This document shows positions 1 through 8,509 of a DNA stretch of 64,000 nt, one piece after another. The DNA is taken from positions 119,710-183,709 of the forward strand of contig DAIDHV010000005.1 in the NCBI GenBank assembly GCA_027451905.1, read 5' to 3'. The translations under genes and the position numbers were made by a program. Within the stretch, counting starts at the first letter, position 1, and the number at the start of each line of letters is the position of its first letter. Under the pieces are notes generated by a model. It ran no database searches, was not told the DNA's origin, and saw only the letters and a list, made by a program, of their open reading frames with translations. The stretch comes from Armatimonadota bacterium. GTDB taxonomy: Bacteria; Armatimonadota; Fimbriimonadia; Fimbriimonadales; Fimbriimonadaceae.

Positions 1-476
1 TTTTGGGCTAAGAAGGCGCTGACATACTGAACTTTCCCCGCCTCGCCTGATGCAATGCGGTCGTGAATATAGCGGAACTCAGCCTGAAAATGGCGCTGGT
101 AAGAAACAACACCAACCTTTTTTGCTTTGTCTCTTGCCGCGATAACCTTGAGAGCATCCGCAACCGTTGTGACCATTGGTTTTTCCGTGCAAACATGGCA
201 TCCGGCCTCAAAACCGGCTAGAATTTGATCAACATGCTGGGTATGAGGGGTTGCAATCATGATGGCATCGGGCTTCAGGTCATCAATCATTTTTTGATAG
301 TCTGCAAATTCGGGGACGTCCTTAAGATGGGGGTGAACTTCCTTTGTGGTCTTGATTTGATCCGAGGCAGGATCAGCAAGCCCTACCACTTCTGCTTCCT
401 TGACCTTTGCCAAATTACCGAGCCGATATCGAGTGAATCCGCCGCAGCCGACGATGCCTACACGCACTTTTTCCAT
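1..476 (-). CDS. Gfo/Idh/MocA family oxidoreductase, 3' end cut by window edge
   Basis: The open frame runs from an ATG at 476 off the left edge, giving about 158 N-terminal residues. It begins with a Rossmann nucleotide-binding loop (GIVGCGG, residues 7-13) and carries the family's Glu-Lys-Pro motif (TEKPM) near residue 97, placed as expected in a helix that closes the NAD(P) site. Members oxidise or reduce sugars and other polyols; the substrate cannot be read from this part. The start is supported by AGGAAAG a few bases upstream. It is divergent from the methyltransferase gene at 633, so the 156 bp between them should hold both promoters. A second, distinct member of the family lies at 53197-54273. 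Confidence 0.88.
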   Translation of the reverse strand, partial: MEKVRVGIVGCGGFTRYRLGNLAKVKEAEVVGLADPASDQIKTTKEVHPHLKDVPEFADYQKMIDDLKPDAIMIATPHTQHVDQILAGFEAGCHVCTEKPMVTTVADALKVIAARDKAKKVGVVSYQRHFQAEFRYIHDRIASGEAGKVQYVSAFLAQ

Positions 477-632
477 TTTCTTTCCTGTTGAGTAAGGCAA
501 TGTCCTTACCAATTCTAAAAGATTACGCGAGATTAAAAATCTTTGCAGGGTCGGGGCTCATAGCAAAGCACTAGGTCTGGCTGATCGGCAAAAACCGGCG
601 ATTGCCAATGGCCCAAACGGTAAACTACTGGC

Positions 633-2453
633 GTGACCCTCCAAGAGGCTTTGAAGGCAGGCGTCCTCATTGCTGATGGGGCAAATGGCACTTGCCTGAA
701 TCATCTAGGATTCAGCCACCACATCTACGATCTTGCCACCTTAGAAGCGCCGGAACTGGTTAGGAAAACTCATTTTCAGTACCTTCAAGCCGGCTCGCAA
801 CTTATCGAAACCAACACATTTCAATCCAACTTATTTCGAGTTGATTTCGAGAAAGACGAACTGACGAGGCTTAATGAAACCGCTGCAAAAATAGCAAAGG
901 AACAGGCGCTTTTGTTTGAAGGTCGCTTTGTTCTTGGAGCGATTGGTCCTTGTGGAAAGCCAGTGGAACCAATCGGCACTATCCCTTTGAGCTTGGTCAA
1001 AGAGAGCGTTCGCAGCCAAGCCCTGGCTTTAGAAAAGGGAGGGGTAGACGGTTTCATCTTAGAAACCTACATTGATCTTGATGAAATGGCTTATGCGGTG
1101 GCCGCGATTCAAGAGGTTTCTGACCTTCCGATTTTAGTTTGCAAGGCGTTTATTGAAGACGGTGAAGCGATTGCAGAGGGTCTGCCTTTCCGGGCCGCCA
1201 AAAGAATGGAGGCCATGGGAGCGGCTGCAATTGGAGCCAATTGCATCGTTGGCCCCCAAAGAATGTTGGATTTGATCAGGGCGATGGCAGAAGCCACTCA
1301 TTTGCCACTGATTGCAATGCCAACCCCAGGCATTCCTCAAAGGGTGAAAAATGAGGTGGTTTACAGCTCAGATCCCACTTACTTTGGGAGGGCTGCGGCT
1401 CGACTGCTAGAAGAAGGGGCTTCCATTGTTGGAGGGTGCTGCGGCACCATGCCAGCCCATATTCAAGAGTTGGCTAAAAGTGCAGGTAAGGTACAGAGAA
1501 AAAGCAAAAGTCAGGCCAAGGCTCAGGGCGCTGCGAGCACAAAAGAAGAGTTGCCGACGACCGATCCCACAGAGTTTCTAACCAAAATCAAGAATCACAA
1601 TTTTGTTGCGGCGGTGGAATTGGATGTGCCTCGCGGCCTTAAGATTGATAAGTTGTTGTCCGGCGCGAAAACCCTCAAGGAGTTTGGGGTCGATGTGGTG
1701 AATATCTCCGATGGGGCGAGGGCGCGGCTGAGGATGAGCCCGAGTGTTGTTGCCCATCTCATTCAGACCCAAGTCAACATGGAGGCAGTCATGCACTTTA
1801 GCTGCCGAGACAGGAACTTGCTAGCGATTCAAGCCGACTTGCTGGGCTGCCACGCCTTGGATGTTCGAAACGTGCTTGCCGTCACCGGAGATCCCACCCA
1901 GGTTGGAGATTATCCAAGCGCAACCAGTGTTTTCGACGTGGATTCCATCGGCCTTATCCGCATCCTTGATCGTTTTAACCAAGGGGTGGATTTGGCAGGA
2001 AACGGGATCGGCAGAAAGTGTGGTTTTACCAAAATTGTCGCTTACAATCCAGCCCCCATTGACCCTTGTGCGGAATTGGATCGACTCAAGAGAAAGCGAG
2101 ATGCGGGGGCCGACATCATCTACACTCAGCCGGTTTTTAGCTATCAAATGCTGGAACGGTGTGTGGAGGACGCCGCCAAAGTGAGTTTGCCGGTGCTGGT
2201 GGGGGTTCTTCCACTTAAAAGCCAGAGACACGCTGAATTCATGCACAACGAGGTTCCTGGTATCTCGATACCGGATGAACTTCGCACTAGCCTAGCCGCC
2301 GCAAAAAGTGACGACGATGCGCTTGCAATTGGAATTGATGAAGCTGTAAAAATGGCTAAATCCATCCATAGCAGTGCGCAAGGCATCTATCTTATGCCTC
2401 CATTTGGGAATGCAGCTATTGCAAAAAGCGTTCTCAATGGAATGAAATCATGA
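633..2453 (+). CDS. yitJ: Bifunctional homocysteine S-methyltransferase / methylenetetrahydrofolate reductase
   Basis: This 606-residue protein matches the YitJ architecture. An N-terminal homocysteine methyltransferase barrel (about 1-290) has the zinc-binding cysteines: one in GANCIVGP (about 203) and two in GGCCGT (about 267-272). A C-terminal FAD-dependent MTHFR barrel follows (about 315-606). A short Lys/Ser/Gln-rich linker near residues 285-310 joins them. The pairing would make methyl-THF and transfer a methyl group to homocysteine, giving methionine in the cytosol. The start is a GTG at 633. Its stop overlaps the next gene's ATG by four bases. I looked for an S-box SAM riboswitch in the 156-bp leader and did not recognise one. 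The transsulfuration enzyme at 9811 acts in the same sulfur-amino-acid network. Confidence 0.9.
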   Translation: MTLQEALKAGVLIADGANGTCLNHLGFSHHIYDLATLEAPELVRKTHFQYLQAGSQLIETNTFQSNLFRVDFEKDELTRLNETAAKIAKEQALLFEGRFVLGAIGPCGKPVEPIGTIPLSLVKESVRSQALALEKGGVDGFILETYIDLDEMAYAVAAIQEVSDLPILVCKAFIEDGEAIAEGLPFRAAKRMEAMGAAAIGANCIVGPQRMLDLIRAMAEATHLPLIAMPTPGIPQRVKNEVVYSSDPTYFGRAAARLLEEGASIVGGCCGTMPAHIQELAKSAGKVQRKSKSQAKAQGAASTKEELPTTDPTEFLTKIKNHNFVAAVELDVPRGLKIDKLLSGAKTLKEFGVDVVNISDGARARLRMSPSVVAHLIQTQVNMEAVMHFSCRDRNLLAIQADLLGCHALDVRNVLAVTGDPTQVGDYPSATSVFDVDSIGLIRILDRFNQGVDLAGNGIGRKCGFTKIVAYNPAPIDPCAELDRLKRKRDAGADIIYTQPVFSYQMLERCVEDAAKVSLPVLVGVLPLKSQRHAEFMHNEVPGISIPDELRTSLAAAKSDDDALAIGIDEAVKMAKSIHSSAQGIYLMPPFGNAAIAKSVLNGMKS

Positions 2454-3274
2454 GAACCCTGACTCGACGGAAGTTGTTAAAGGCGGCGGGAGCGGTCGGT
2501 GTTTTGGGCGCCTCCGGCATTGCCTATTCTCGGTGGGACACCGAGGATTTAGAACTTAGCCATCGCACTTTTCACTTGCCAGCGTGGCAGGGGAAATCAC
2601 TCAAGATTGGCTACATAAGCGATGCCCACTTGTATAGCGAGGATGCGGTGAAGCGGACTCAGCGCGCTTGCCGATTCCTTGTTGATGAAAACCCAGATGC
2701 GATTTTTTTTGGCGGAGACTTTGTGGAGGCAACCGTACCCAATTCAGTCAATAACATCGCCGATGCCTTCAAGGGATTGCGCCACTTTCATGGGCCCAAA
2801 TGTGCGGTTTTAGGAAACCACGATTACGCAATTCACAATTCTTTTCGAGTTTTTGAGGAAGCGTCCAGGGCTGGGTTTAGGGTCTTAAAGAACTCAGTTT
2901 TGGAGGTCAAAGGCGCCAACATAGTGGGGCTAGATTGCATGAGCTTTCACTTGGGTCGGCCAGAGATTGTTTCTGATTTTGCAAGGAATTCCAATGTGAT
3001 CTTGCTTGTTCATGAGCCAGACGCGGTCTTGCAAATAGATCCTGGCCTAGTTTCGCTGGCGGTTGCGGGCCATAGCCATGGTGGGCAGATTTGTCTGCCA
3101 GGTGGCATCGCCTTGCATACCCCTCCTTTGGCAAGAAAGTACGTGAGCGGTTATTATCCAAGGGCCAACGCGCCGTTGTATGTTTCGAGGGGGTTAGGGG
3201 TCACCGAACTGCCTTTTAGACTCTTTTGCAGGCCAGAGGCAACCATAATCACTTTAAGGGGTTTGGAAAACTGA
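2450..3274 (+). CDS. Tat-exported metallophosphoesterase (YkuE-like)
   Basis: The 274-residue protein opens with a twin-arginine type signal (TRRKLLKAAG, residues 5-14) and a hydrophobic segment, so a folded, metal-loaded enzyme is probably exported. The calcineurin-type metal ligands are all visible: DAH near 57, GGDF near 87, GNHD near 123, HEPD near 188 and GHSHGGQ near 207. The family contains YkuE-like phosphohydrolases acting at the membrane or cell surface; the substrate is unknown. The ATG overlaps the preceding TGA (ATGA), indicating translational coupling to the methyltransferase gene although no functional link is obvious. A paralogue follows directly. Confidence 0.85.
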   Translation: MRTLTRRKLLKAAGAVGVLGASGIAYSRWDTEDLELSHRTFHLPAWQGKSLKIGYISDAHLYSEDAVKRTQRACRFLVDENPDAIFFGGDFVEATVPNSVNNIADAFKGLRHFHGPKCAVLGNHDYAIHNSFRVFEEASRAGFRVLKNSVLEVKGANIVGLDCMSFHLGRPEIVSDFARNSNVILLVHEPDAVLQIDPGLVSLAVAGHSHGGQICLPGGIALHTPPLARKYVSGYYPRANAPLYVSRGLGVTELPFRLFCRPEATIITLRGLEN

Positions 3275-4086
3275 AAGCAAAAAGAGTCTTGACCGCGCTG
3301 GGGCTGATTGGCGCTGGCATGCTGATTTATGGATGTCTGGTTGAATCAAACAACTTGGTCACAGAGAGTTGTGATCTGCATTTGCCAACTTGGCCAGAAG
3401 ATTTGGATGGCTATAAGATTGCGGTCCTAGCCGATTTACACGTTCGTGATGAATGGAGTTATCGATTGGCGTGCCAGGCGATTGACTTAGCGATTGCCGC
3501 TAATCCGGATATGATTTTGCTTCCCGGTGATTTTCTGGTGAGTTCCTCTGAGTTTACGGTGACTCTCCTGGAATCGGCCCTTGCTCCCCTTTTGTTAATG
3601 AGGGGGAAGGTGATAGCCTCACTTGGAAACCACGATCTTAGGCCCGATGTTTTAAAGCCAGTGGCGGAGGTTTTGGACAACTGCGAGATTCGAACCCTAA
3701 GGAACCAGGTCCATAGACAGGCGGGAATCACGTGGGTTGGGATTGACTCTCAGAAGTACGGAACCGATAACGCGGCTATTGCGATGGATGAAGCGAAGGC
3801 GGCTGGAAACCCAATCGTGGTGATGTGGCACGAACCAGACATGGTTGACCAACTCCCTGAGGGTGCAAGTTTGATGATCTCTGGCCATTCTCACGGGGGC
3901 CAATTTACCTTCCCCGGCGGCTTTACTCCGATGCATACAAAGCATGGCAAAAAGTACGTACGCGGGTTTTATCCAGATGCGAAAACCCCGCTTTACGTAA
4001 GCCGTGGGATTGGTACAACCGGCCCTCCTAGCCGATTTTTATGCCCTCCGGAATTGTCTCTTCTTACGCTGAAAAGCAGTAAATGA
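3226..4086 (+). CDS. Second metallophosphoesterase, membrane-anchored
   Basis: A paralogue of the preceding gene with the same metal-binding set: DLHV near 70, PGDF near 100, GNHD near 134, HEPD near 202 and GHSHGGQ near 219. The N-terminus has a hydrophobic stretch ending in a Cys (LIYGC), so it is anchored as a signal anchor or possibly as a lipoprotein; the residue before Gly is atypical for a lipobox. There is no Tat motif, unlike its neighbour. The start is uncertain. TTG at 3226 overlaps the upstream gene by 49 bp; a CTG at 3271 or TTG at 3289 would remove most of that overlap and still keep the hydrophobic segment. The pair probably arose by tandem duplication. Confidence 0.82.
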   Translation: MQARGNHNHFKGFGKLKAKRVLTALGLIGAGMLIYGCLVESNNLVTESCDLHLPTWPEDLDGYKIAVLADLHVRDEWSYRLACQAIDLAIAANPDMILLPGDFLVSSSEFTVTLLESALAPLLLMRGKVIASLGNHDLRPDVLKPVAEVLDNCEIRTLRNQVHRQAGITWVGIDSQKYGTDNAAIAMDEAKAAGNPIVVMWHEPDMVDQLPEGASLMISGHSHGGQFTFPGGFTPMHTKHGKKYVRGFYPDAKTPLYVSRGIGTTGPPSRFLCPPELSLLTLKSSK

Positions 4087-4262
4087 AATCCTTATTTTAA
4101 CCTAAGAAAATACAAAGCGTGGGCCAATTGTACGTTTAATCTAATGTAGATTTATTACAGTTTCGCTATAGGGCAGAAAACAGTTTGCATCATGTCATAG
4201 ATGGTCTGCTTTGTGTTGTAGTATGAAGAATGCACTGCAATGGTTGCAGCGCATTTGTGATT

Positions 4263-5120
4263 ATGAAGAGAAATGCATTTACTTTAATCGAACTTCTCGT
4301 TGTTATCGCTATTATTGCTATCTTAGCAGCAATCCTTTTCCCAGTTTTTGCCCAGGCAAAAATGGCGGCAAAGGTGACCGTGCTTCTTTCTAACCAGAAA
4401 GAATTGGGTCTCGCCAGTTTAATGTACGCAACTGATAACGATGACTACCTCCCTCTCTGTACGGACGGCGATGATATTACAGGAACCGGTAACTGGACTT
4501 GGCAGTATCGAGAGCAGCCCTACATCAAGAACTGGGGCATTGTGGAAAGCGTGTTGTACCCGTACCCATCCGGGCCTCAGAACTACTGGCAGCAGCTGCT
4601 TTATGTTGGTTCTATGCCAAGAGCGGCTGGTGGCACAAATAGTTCAACCTTGGGCTATTATACGTTCACAAATCCTTTTAACAACAATACAGTAACTGAG
4701 TTTGATGGAATCATGGGTCAAGGCGCCCAAATGTACGGAAACGTGCCAGGCACGCCTTCCATTTCCACCACTTCTGCCGATCACCCTGCCGACACAGCTC
4801 TCGTCACCCCTTCGGGGCAATGGGATTATTGGGCAGGTGTCTACGGAAGCAGCCCTCTTGGATTCTGCGCCTCTTGGGGTACCGGCTGGAGCCCCTACGG
4901 AAACGATTGGGTCTACGCAGGTCCTATTGCCTCCAAGCCAAATCCGGACAATGCTTCAGGCATCAACGCTGGTTGCTACTACCCAGGCGGTCAAGTGCTT
5001 TACGTTGCTCTGGACGGCCATGCCAAATCTGAAGACTACTGGGGCGGTTTGTTCCACTCCACAACTCTTAGCAACGGTACCACCGTGTTTGATAAGTACT
5101 GGATGGGCGGCTTAAATTGA
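4263..5120 (+). CDS. Type IV pilin-like / pseudopilin protein with H-X9-DG-like C-terminus
   Basis: The protein starts with a prepilin leader and the canonical hydrophobic helix ([20 protein letters not shown]), in which Glu5 of the mature protein is present. The residue before the cleavage site is Ala (MKRNA|F) rather than Gly. The rest is a Gly/Tyr/Asn-rich globular domain with a C-terminal [13 protein letters not shown] segment, typical of secreted pseudopilin-like proteins that are abundant in Armatimonadota and Planctomycetota. I start it at the ATG at 4263, which gives a five-residue leader; an upstream ATG at 4230 would add eleven unlikely residues. It is coupled by TTGA overlap to the lipoprotein that follows. 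Function is unknown beyond likely surface or pilus assembly. Confidence 0.82.
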   Translation: MKRNAFTLIELLVVIAIIAILAAILFPVFAQAKMAAKVTVLLSNQKELGLASLMYATDNDDYLPLCTDGDDITGTGNWTWQYREQPYIKNWGIVESVLYPYPSGPQNYWQQLLYVGSMPRAAGGTNSSTLGYYTFTNPFNNNTVTEFDGIMGQGAQMYGNVPGTPSISTTSADHPADTALVTPSGQWDYWAGVYGSSPLGFCASWGTGWSPYGNDWVYAGPIASKPNPDNASGINAGCYYPGGQVLYVALDGHAKSEDYWGGLFHSTTLSNGTTVFDKYWMGGLN

Positions 5121-5323
5121 TCAAAGCCGTTGGACTTGTGGCGATTCTCGCCGTATGCTTTGCCATTGCTGGTTGTAGCGGTGGTTCTGACAGTAGCGCG
5201 AGCGGTTCTGGCCCGATCAAGGCTCCTACCGGAGTTAAAGCCCCAGGTGCCCCAACTGGCGGCCCGACCGGAGGTCCTTCTGGAGCACCTCCAACCGCAA
5301 TGCCTAAAGTTCCTGGTAAGTAA
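5117..5323 (+). CDS. Small Pro/Gly/Thr-rich lipoprotein
   Basis: A 68-residue protein with a signal peptide and a clear lipobox (AIAGC, Cys20), followed by a low-complexity tail rich in Ser, Gly, Pro, Thr and Ala with repeated PTGGP-like units. Its TTG start overlaps the TGA of the prepilin gene, so the two are translationally coupled and probably act together at the outer surface. No enzymatic domain is present. A strong terminator follows at 5354, closing the two-gene unit. The pairing of a pseudopilin gene with a tiny proline-rich lipoprotein is the only clue to function. Confidence 0.72.
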   Translation: MIKAVGLVAILAVCFAIAGCSGGSDSSASGSGPIKAPTGVKAPGAPTGGPTGGPSGAPPTAMPKVPGK

Positions 5324-5353
5324 CTTATCAGGTTAGCACGAAGGCAAATCCTC

Positions 5354-5389
5354 AGTGGTGCGATCAAAAGATCGCACCACTAGCTTTTT
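5354..5389 (+). terminator. Rho-independent terminator after prepilin-lipoprotein pair
   Basis: A perfect 12-bp stem (AGTGGTGCGATC / GATCGCACCACT) with an AAAA loop is followed by a short T tract. It lies 31 bp after the lipoprotein stop. Confidence 0.85.
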
Positions 5390-5499
5390 GCCGCATCGCC
5401 TAGGCAGTTTTTGAAAAGAAGGTGCCGAAATTGGTTGCAATCTGAAACCGAAAAAGGTGATGGTGGAATCTGGCGGCGGGAGTCTGTCAAAATAAGAAT

Positions 5500-6243
5500 A
5501 TGGCAGGGCATTCAAAGTGGAAGAACATCCGCATCCGAAAAGGGAAGCAAGACGCTATTCGAGGCAAGCTTTTCACCAAGTTAAGCCGAGAAATCATCGT
5601 GGCGGCTAAAACGGGCGGGGGAGATCCCACTATGAACGCCAGACTGAGGGTTGCGGTTGAAAAAGCCAGAGAGGCGTCCGTTCCTGTAGACAACATCAAG
5701 CGCTCCATTGCAAGGGGAACTGGTGAAATTGAAGGCGCCGACTACGAAGAGATTGTGTATGAGGGGTACGGGCCGGGTGGCAGTGCCATCATTCTGGAAT
5801 GTTATTCCGAAAATCGAAATCGTACGGTCAGTGAAGTTCGTCACGCGTTTACCAAGCATGGCGGAAACCTTGCCGAGAACGGTTCGGTGAGCTGGCAATT
5901 CAAGCATGTGGGGCAAATTGTAGTTCCCAAAGGCAATTTAAATGAAGATGATTTTATGCTTTTGGCCTTGGATGCAGGGGCAGAAGATGTTGTGGTTGAT
6001 GAAGATTCTTTCATCGCAATCACGGCAATGGACGAGCTACACAAGGTCAACCAAGGATTAGAGGAAGCTGGGATAAAGGCAGAAGAGGTCAACCTCACCT
6101 ACCTGCCTTCAAACAAAACTGAGCTTTCCGACGCCGATGCGCTTAAGCTTCTTAAACTTTTGGACGCTCTAGAGGAACTTGAAGATGTGCAGGAAGCCTA
6201 CGTTAATGTAGACATTGCCGAAGAACTTCTTCAAGAGGCGTAA
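5500..6243 (+). CDS. yebC: YebC/PmpR family regulator (TACO1-like)
   Basis: At 247 residues this is the usual length for YebC, and the N-terminus AGHSKWKNIRIRKGKQD is diagnostic. Downstream blocks RGTGE and YEGYGPGG also match. Family members bind DNA as transcription regulators or, in the TACO1 branch, act on ribosomes to ease translation through difficult motifs such as polyproline; sequence reading alone does not decide which. Nine bases separate it from the rhomboid gene, so it probably heads a co-directional run through TatD. Confidence 0.95.
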   Translation: MAGHSKWKNIRIRKGKQDAIRGKLFTKLSREIIVAAKTGGGDPTMNARLRVAVEKAREASVPVDNIKRSIARGTGEIEGADYEEIVYEGYGPGGSAIILECYSENRNRTVSEVRHAFTKHGGNLAENGSVSWQFKHVGQIVVPKGNLNEDDFMLLALDAGAEDVVVDEDSFIAITAMDELHKVNQGLEEAGIKAEEVNLTYLPSNKTELSDADALKLLKLLDALEELEDVQEAYVNVDIAEELLQEA

Positions 6244-6252
6244 ACTCTGGCA

Positions 6253-7344
6253 GTGACGGCAAAATACCGCCTCCCAATTGTGACCCTACTTTTGGTGTCG
6301 GCAATACTTGTTGGTGCGGTTTTGCTGGTTATAGACCCCCAACTCATCCACAAAGATGGATTTTATGCTTCTCACCCAACCCTTTCTGGCGTGGTGGTGG
6401 GCCCATTCTTGCACGTTAACTTAATTCACTTGCTTGGAAATCTGATTTTTCTTGCCGCGGTTGGAGGCAGTTTAGAACTTGCTACCGGATCGTTAAGATT
6501 TGTGATTGTATACGGGCTCTCGGCTTTGGCTGGGGAGGGGGTCCACTGGATTGCCTTTCGTAACGATGCCAGTGCGCCCGCTTTGGTAGGGGCAAGCGCG
6601 GCCATTGCAGGATGCGCCAGTTACTATGCGATCCGTTATTACAATCTTAAAATTCCGGTGGCTCCCAAAATCAGCCTTTCTATTTTAAACGTAGTTGGGA
6701 TTTGGGCGGTTCTGCAAATCCTTGGGGCATTTGTTCACCTTGGAGATTCTCATACCCCTATTTCGTACTGGTCTCATGTCGGAGGGCTTGCCATGGGCGC
6801 GATCTTATGCCCCACGTTTAGGGCTCCAGACTTGGGCCAAGATAAGTTGGATGAAGCAGTTTTGGATGAAGCAAGAAAGCAAGGGCCCCAGGTGATGCTA
6901 GCGGCTGCAAAACTAATGCTAAAGAGCAAGCCAAATGATAGAACCGCCTTGCATCAAATGGCAGAAGCAGCATCCTTGACGGGGGCGACCGATGACGAGG
7001 CATCTGCCCTTCTCAAACTGATTGAACTCGAGAGCTTGCAAGATTCCGTCACCAGTTTGCAAAGGCTTCATCGGCTCAACCGTCTTGGGCAAATCGGGGC
7101 AAGCAAGCGGCTGGAAATGGGCAAGCAGCTTCGGGCAACCGAACCTGAGTTAGCAGATCAGCTTTTGGAGTCTTTAGGATCCGTAAAACAAGGGCCCTTG
7201 CAGCCCGAGGCTCTGTTTGAGATGGCCAACTGTTATTACAAAACAAATCCCGATAAAGCTCAACAAGCGATGGCGATCCTTCACCGAGATTGCCAAGATC
7301 ATCCGTTGCATACCCAAGCGCGGGCAAGGGGATGGATTTCGTGA
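6253..7344 (+). CDS. Rhomboid-family intramembrane protease with C-terminal helical extension
   Basis: The N-terminal half (about residues 1-195) has six hydrophobic segments and the rhomboid signature: HLLGN in the second helix, a serine in GASAAIAG (about Ser115) and a histidine in SHVGG (about His175). The usual GxSG block reads GASA here, but the Ser-His dyad is kept, so activity is plausible. The C-terminal half (about 200-363) is soluble, Leu/Ala-rich and looks like TPR-type helical repeats. Such proteins cleave membrane substrates within the bilayer; the substrate is unknown. The start is GTG at 6253. It overlaps the acyltransferase gene downstream by four bases if that gene starts at 7341. 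Confidence 0.82.
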   Translation: MTAKYRLPIVTLLLVSAILVGAVLLVIDPQLIHKDGFYASHPTLSGVVVGPFLHVNLIHLLGNLIFLAAVGGSLELATGSLRFVIVYGLSALAGEGVHWIAFRNDASAPALVGASAAIAGCASYYAIRYYNLKIPVAPKISLSILNVVGIWAVLQILGAFVHLGDSHTPISYWSHVGGLAMGAILCPTFRAPDLGQDKLDEAVLDEARKQGPQVMLAAAKLMLKSKPNDRTALHQMAEAASLTGATDDEASALLKLIELESLQDSVTSLQRLHRLNRLGQIGASKRLEMGKQLRATEPELADQLLESLGSVKQGPLQPEALFEMANCYYKTNPDKAQQAMAILHRDCQDHPLHTQARARGWIS

Positions 7345-8057
7345 AGGCGTGGTGGGTTGAACACCGTCCAGCAATCTTAGGCAAGATTGTGGCTCCGATT
7401 GCGGTTGCACTTGGCAGAAGCCTTCGCTTAAAAATCGAAGGAATTGAGGAAACTATGGCCATCCCCGGTGGAAAGATCTATCTACTTTGGCATGGCAGAA
7501 CTATTGTGCCCGGCTACACTTTTGGCAAAAAGCATTTGTGGGTCATGATCAGCCACTCGCAGGATGGGGAAATCCAGAACAAGGTCCTGAGTCGACTTGG
7601 GTACCAAGTGATCCGTGGCAGCACTGCCCGAGGCGGAGAAAGAGCCCTTATCGAGTCCATCCGCTGTTTGAAATCGGGGGGGGTGATGGCAATTACTCCT
7701 GATGGGCCAAGAGGTCCCAGTGGGATTGTTCAACATGGGGTTATGGTGATGGCAAGAAAGGCAAGAGTGCCTCTCATTCCGGTGGGAATCTCGGCTTCGC
7801 CACGAAAGTTGTTTCGGGCATGGGATCAGCACATGCTTCCGTATCCTTTTTCCAAGGCGTTGATTTTAGGAGGAAAGCCAATTTACATTCCACCAGAAGC
7901 CAATGAAGAAGAACTGGAATCAATCCGACTGCTGGTTCAGGCAGAGATGCACCGATTGCAAAACGAGGCGGAAAAGCGTTTGGGCTACACGGTCAGTCAA
8001 AGCGAAGCTGAGAAGGCCATTTGGCTTGCCAACAAAGAGGGACAATTAGGGCAATGA
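7341..8057 (+). CDS. DUF374 family lysophospholipid acyltransferase-like protein
   Basis: The sequence carries the DUF374 pattern: LLWHGR, SHSQDGE, RGSTARGGERAL and PDGPRGP, the last matching the phosphate-binding block of glycerol-3-phosphate/LPLAT acyltransferases. Families of this type acylate lipid A or glycerolipid precursors at the inner membrane; the exact substrate is open. I chose GTG at 7341 because it makes a GTGA overlap with the rhomboid stop and has AAGGGG nine bases upstream; an ATG at 7332 is an alternative but sits too close to that site. It may belong to the same envelope-lipid programme as the lpt genes at 31.9-35.4 kb. Confidence 0.82.
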   Translation: MKAWWVEHRPAILGKIVAPIAVALGRSLRLKIEGIEETMAIPGGKIYLLWHGRTIVPGYTFGKKHLWVMISHSQDGEIQNKVLSRLGYQVIRGSTARGGERALIESIRCLKSGGVMAITPDGPRGPSGIVQHGVMVMARKARVPLIPVGISASPRKLFRAWDQHMLPYPFSKALILGGKPIYIPPEANEEELESIRLLVQAEMHRLQNEAEKRLGYTVSQSEAEKAIWLANKEGQLGQ

Positions 8058-8509
8058 ACCATTTGGATAGAGAAGGCAAAATGAACATGGTGGACGTCTC
8101 CTCAAAAGAGAAAACGGTCCGAAAAGCAATAGCGTCTGCCCAACTGCTGTTAAAGGCTTGCCATTTGAGTGCCTTAGAATTGAACCCGAAAGGAGACGTG
8201 CTGGCTGCTTCTAGGCTTGCCGGAATCCAAGCGGCTAAAAAGTGTTGGGAGCTAATTCCGCTTTGCCATCAGGTGGCTCTTAAAAACGTATCCATTGAGT
8301 TCCAGTTGACTTCAAACTCAATTATCATAACTGCAGAAGCCGTTGCAGAGGATGTCACCGGAGTCGAGATGGAAGGTTACTGCGCAGTTGCGGTTGCCGG
8401 CCTCACCCTCATTGATATGCTCAAAGGAGTCGATCCTGACTTGATTTTAACCGAAATCAAACTCTTGAAGAAGTTGGGAGGCAAGACAGACTTTGACCGC
8501 ACGAAGTAG
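8054..8509 (+). CDS. moaC: Cyclic pyranopterin monophosphate synthase MoaC
   Basis: A 151-residue protein with MoaC motifs: GDVLAASRLAGI, the LCHQ block (usually LCHP), TGVEMEG and DMLKGVD, where the Asp and Lys correspond to active-site residues. MoaC converts the MoaA product into cyclic pyranopterin in molybdenum cofactor synthesis. The ATG overlaps the acyltransferase stop (ATGA). MogA/MoaB follows directly, but moaA, moaE and moaD are not in this window, so the pathway is split. Confidence 0.92.
   Translation: MNHLDREGKMNMVDVSSKEKTVRKAIASAQLLLKACHLSALELNPKGDVLAASRLAGIQAAKKCWELIPLCHQVALKNVSIEFQLTSNSIIITAEAVAEDVTGVEMEGYCAVAVAGLTLIDMLKGVDPDLILTEIKLLKKLGGKTDFDRTK

Noticed and set aside
225-491. 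An 88-residue plus-strand frame over the left-edge oxidoreductase
   Set aside because: It is antisense to a gene with a clear Rossmann motif and has no features of its own.
477-632. Possible SAM (S-box) riboswitch upstream of the methyltransferase gene
   Set aside because: Only short weak hairpins such as GTAAGG/CCTTAC are present; the S-box core is not recognisable.
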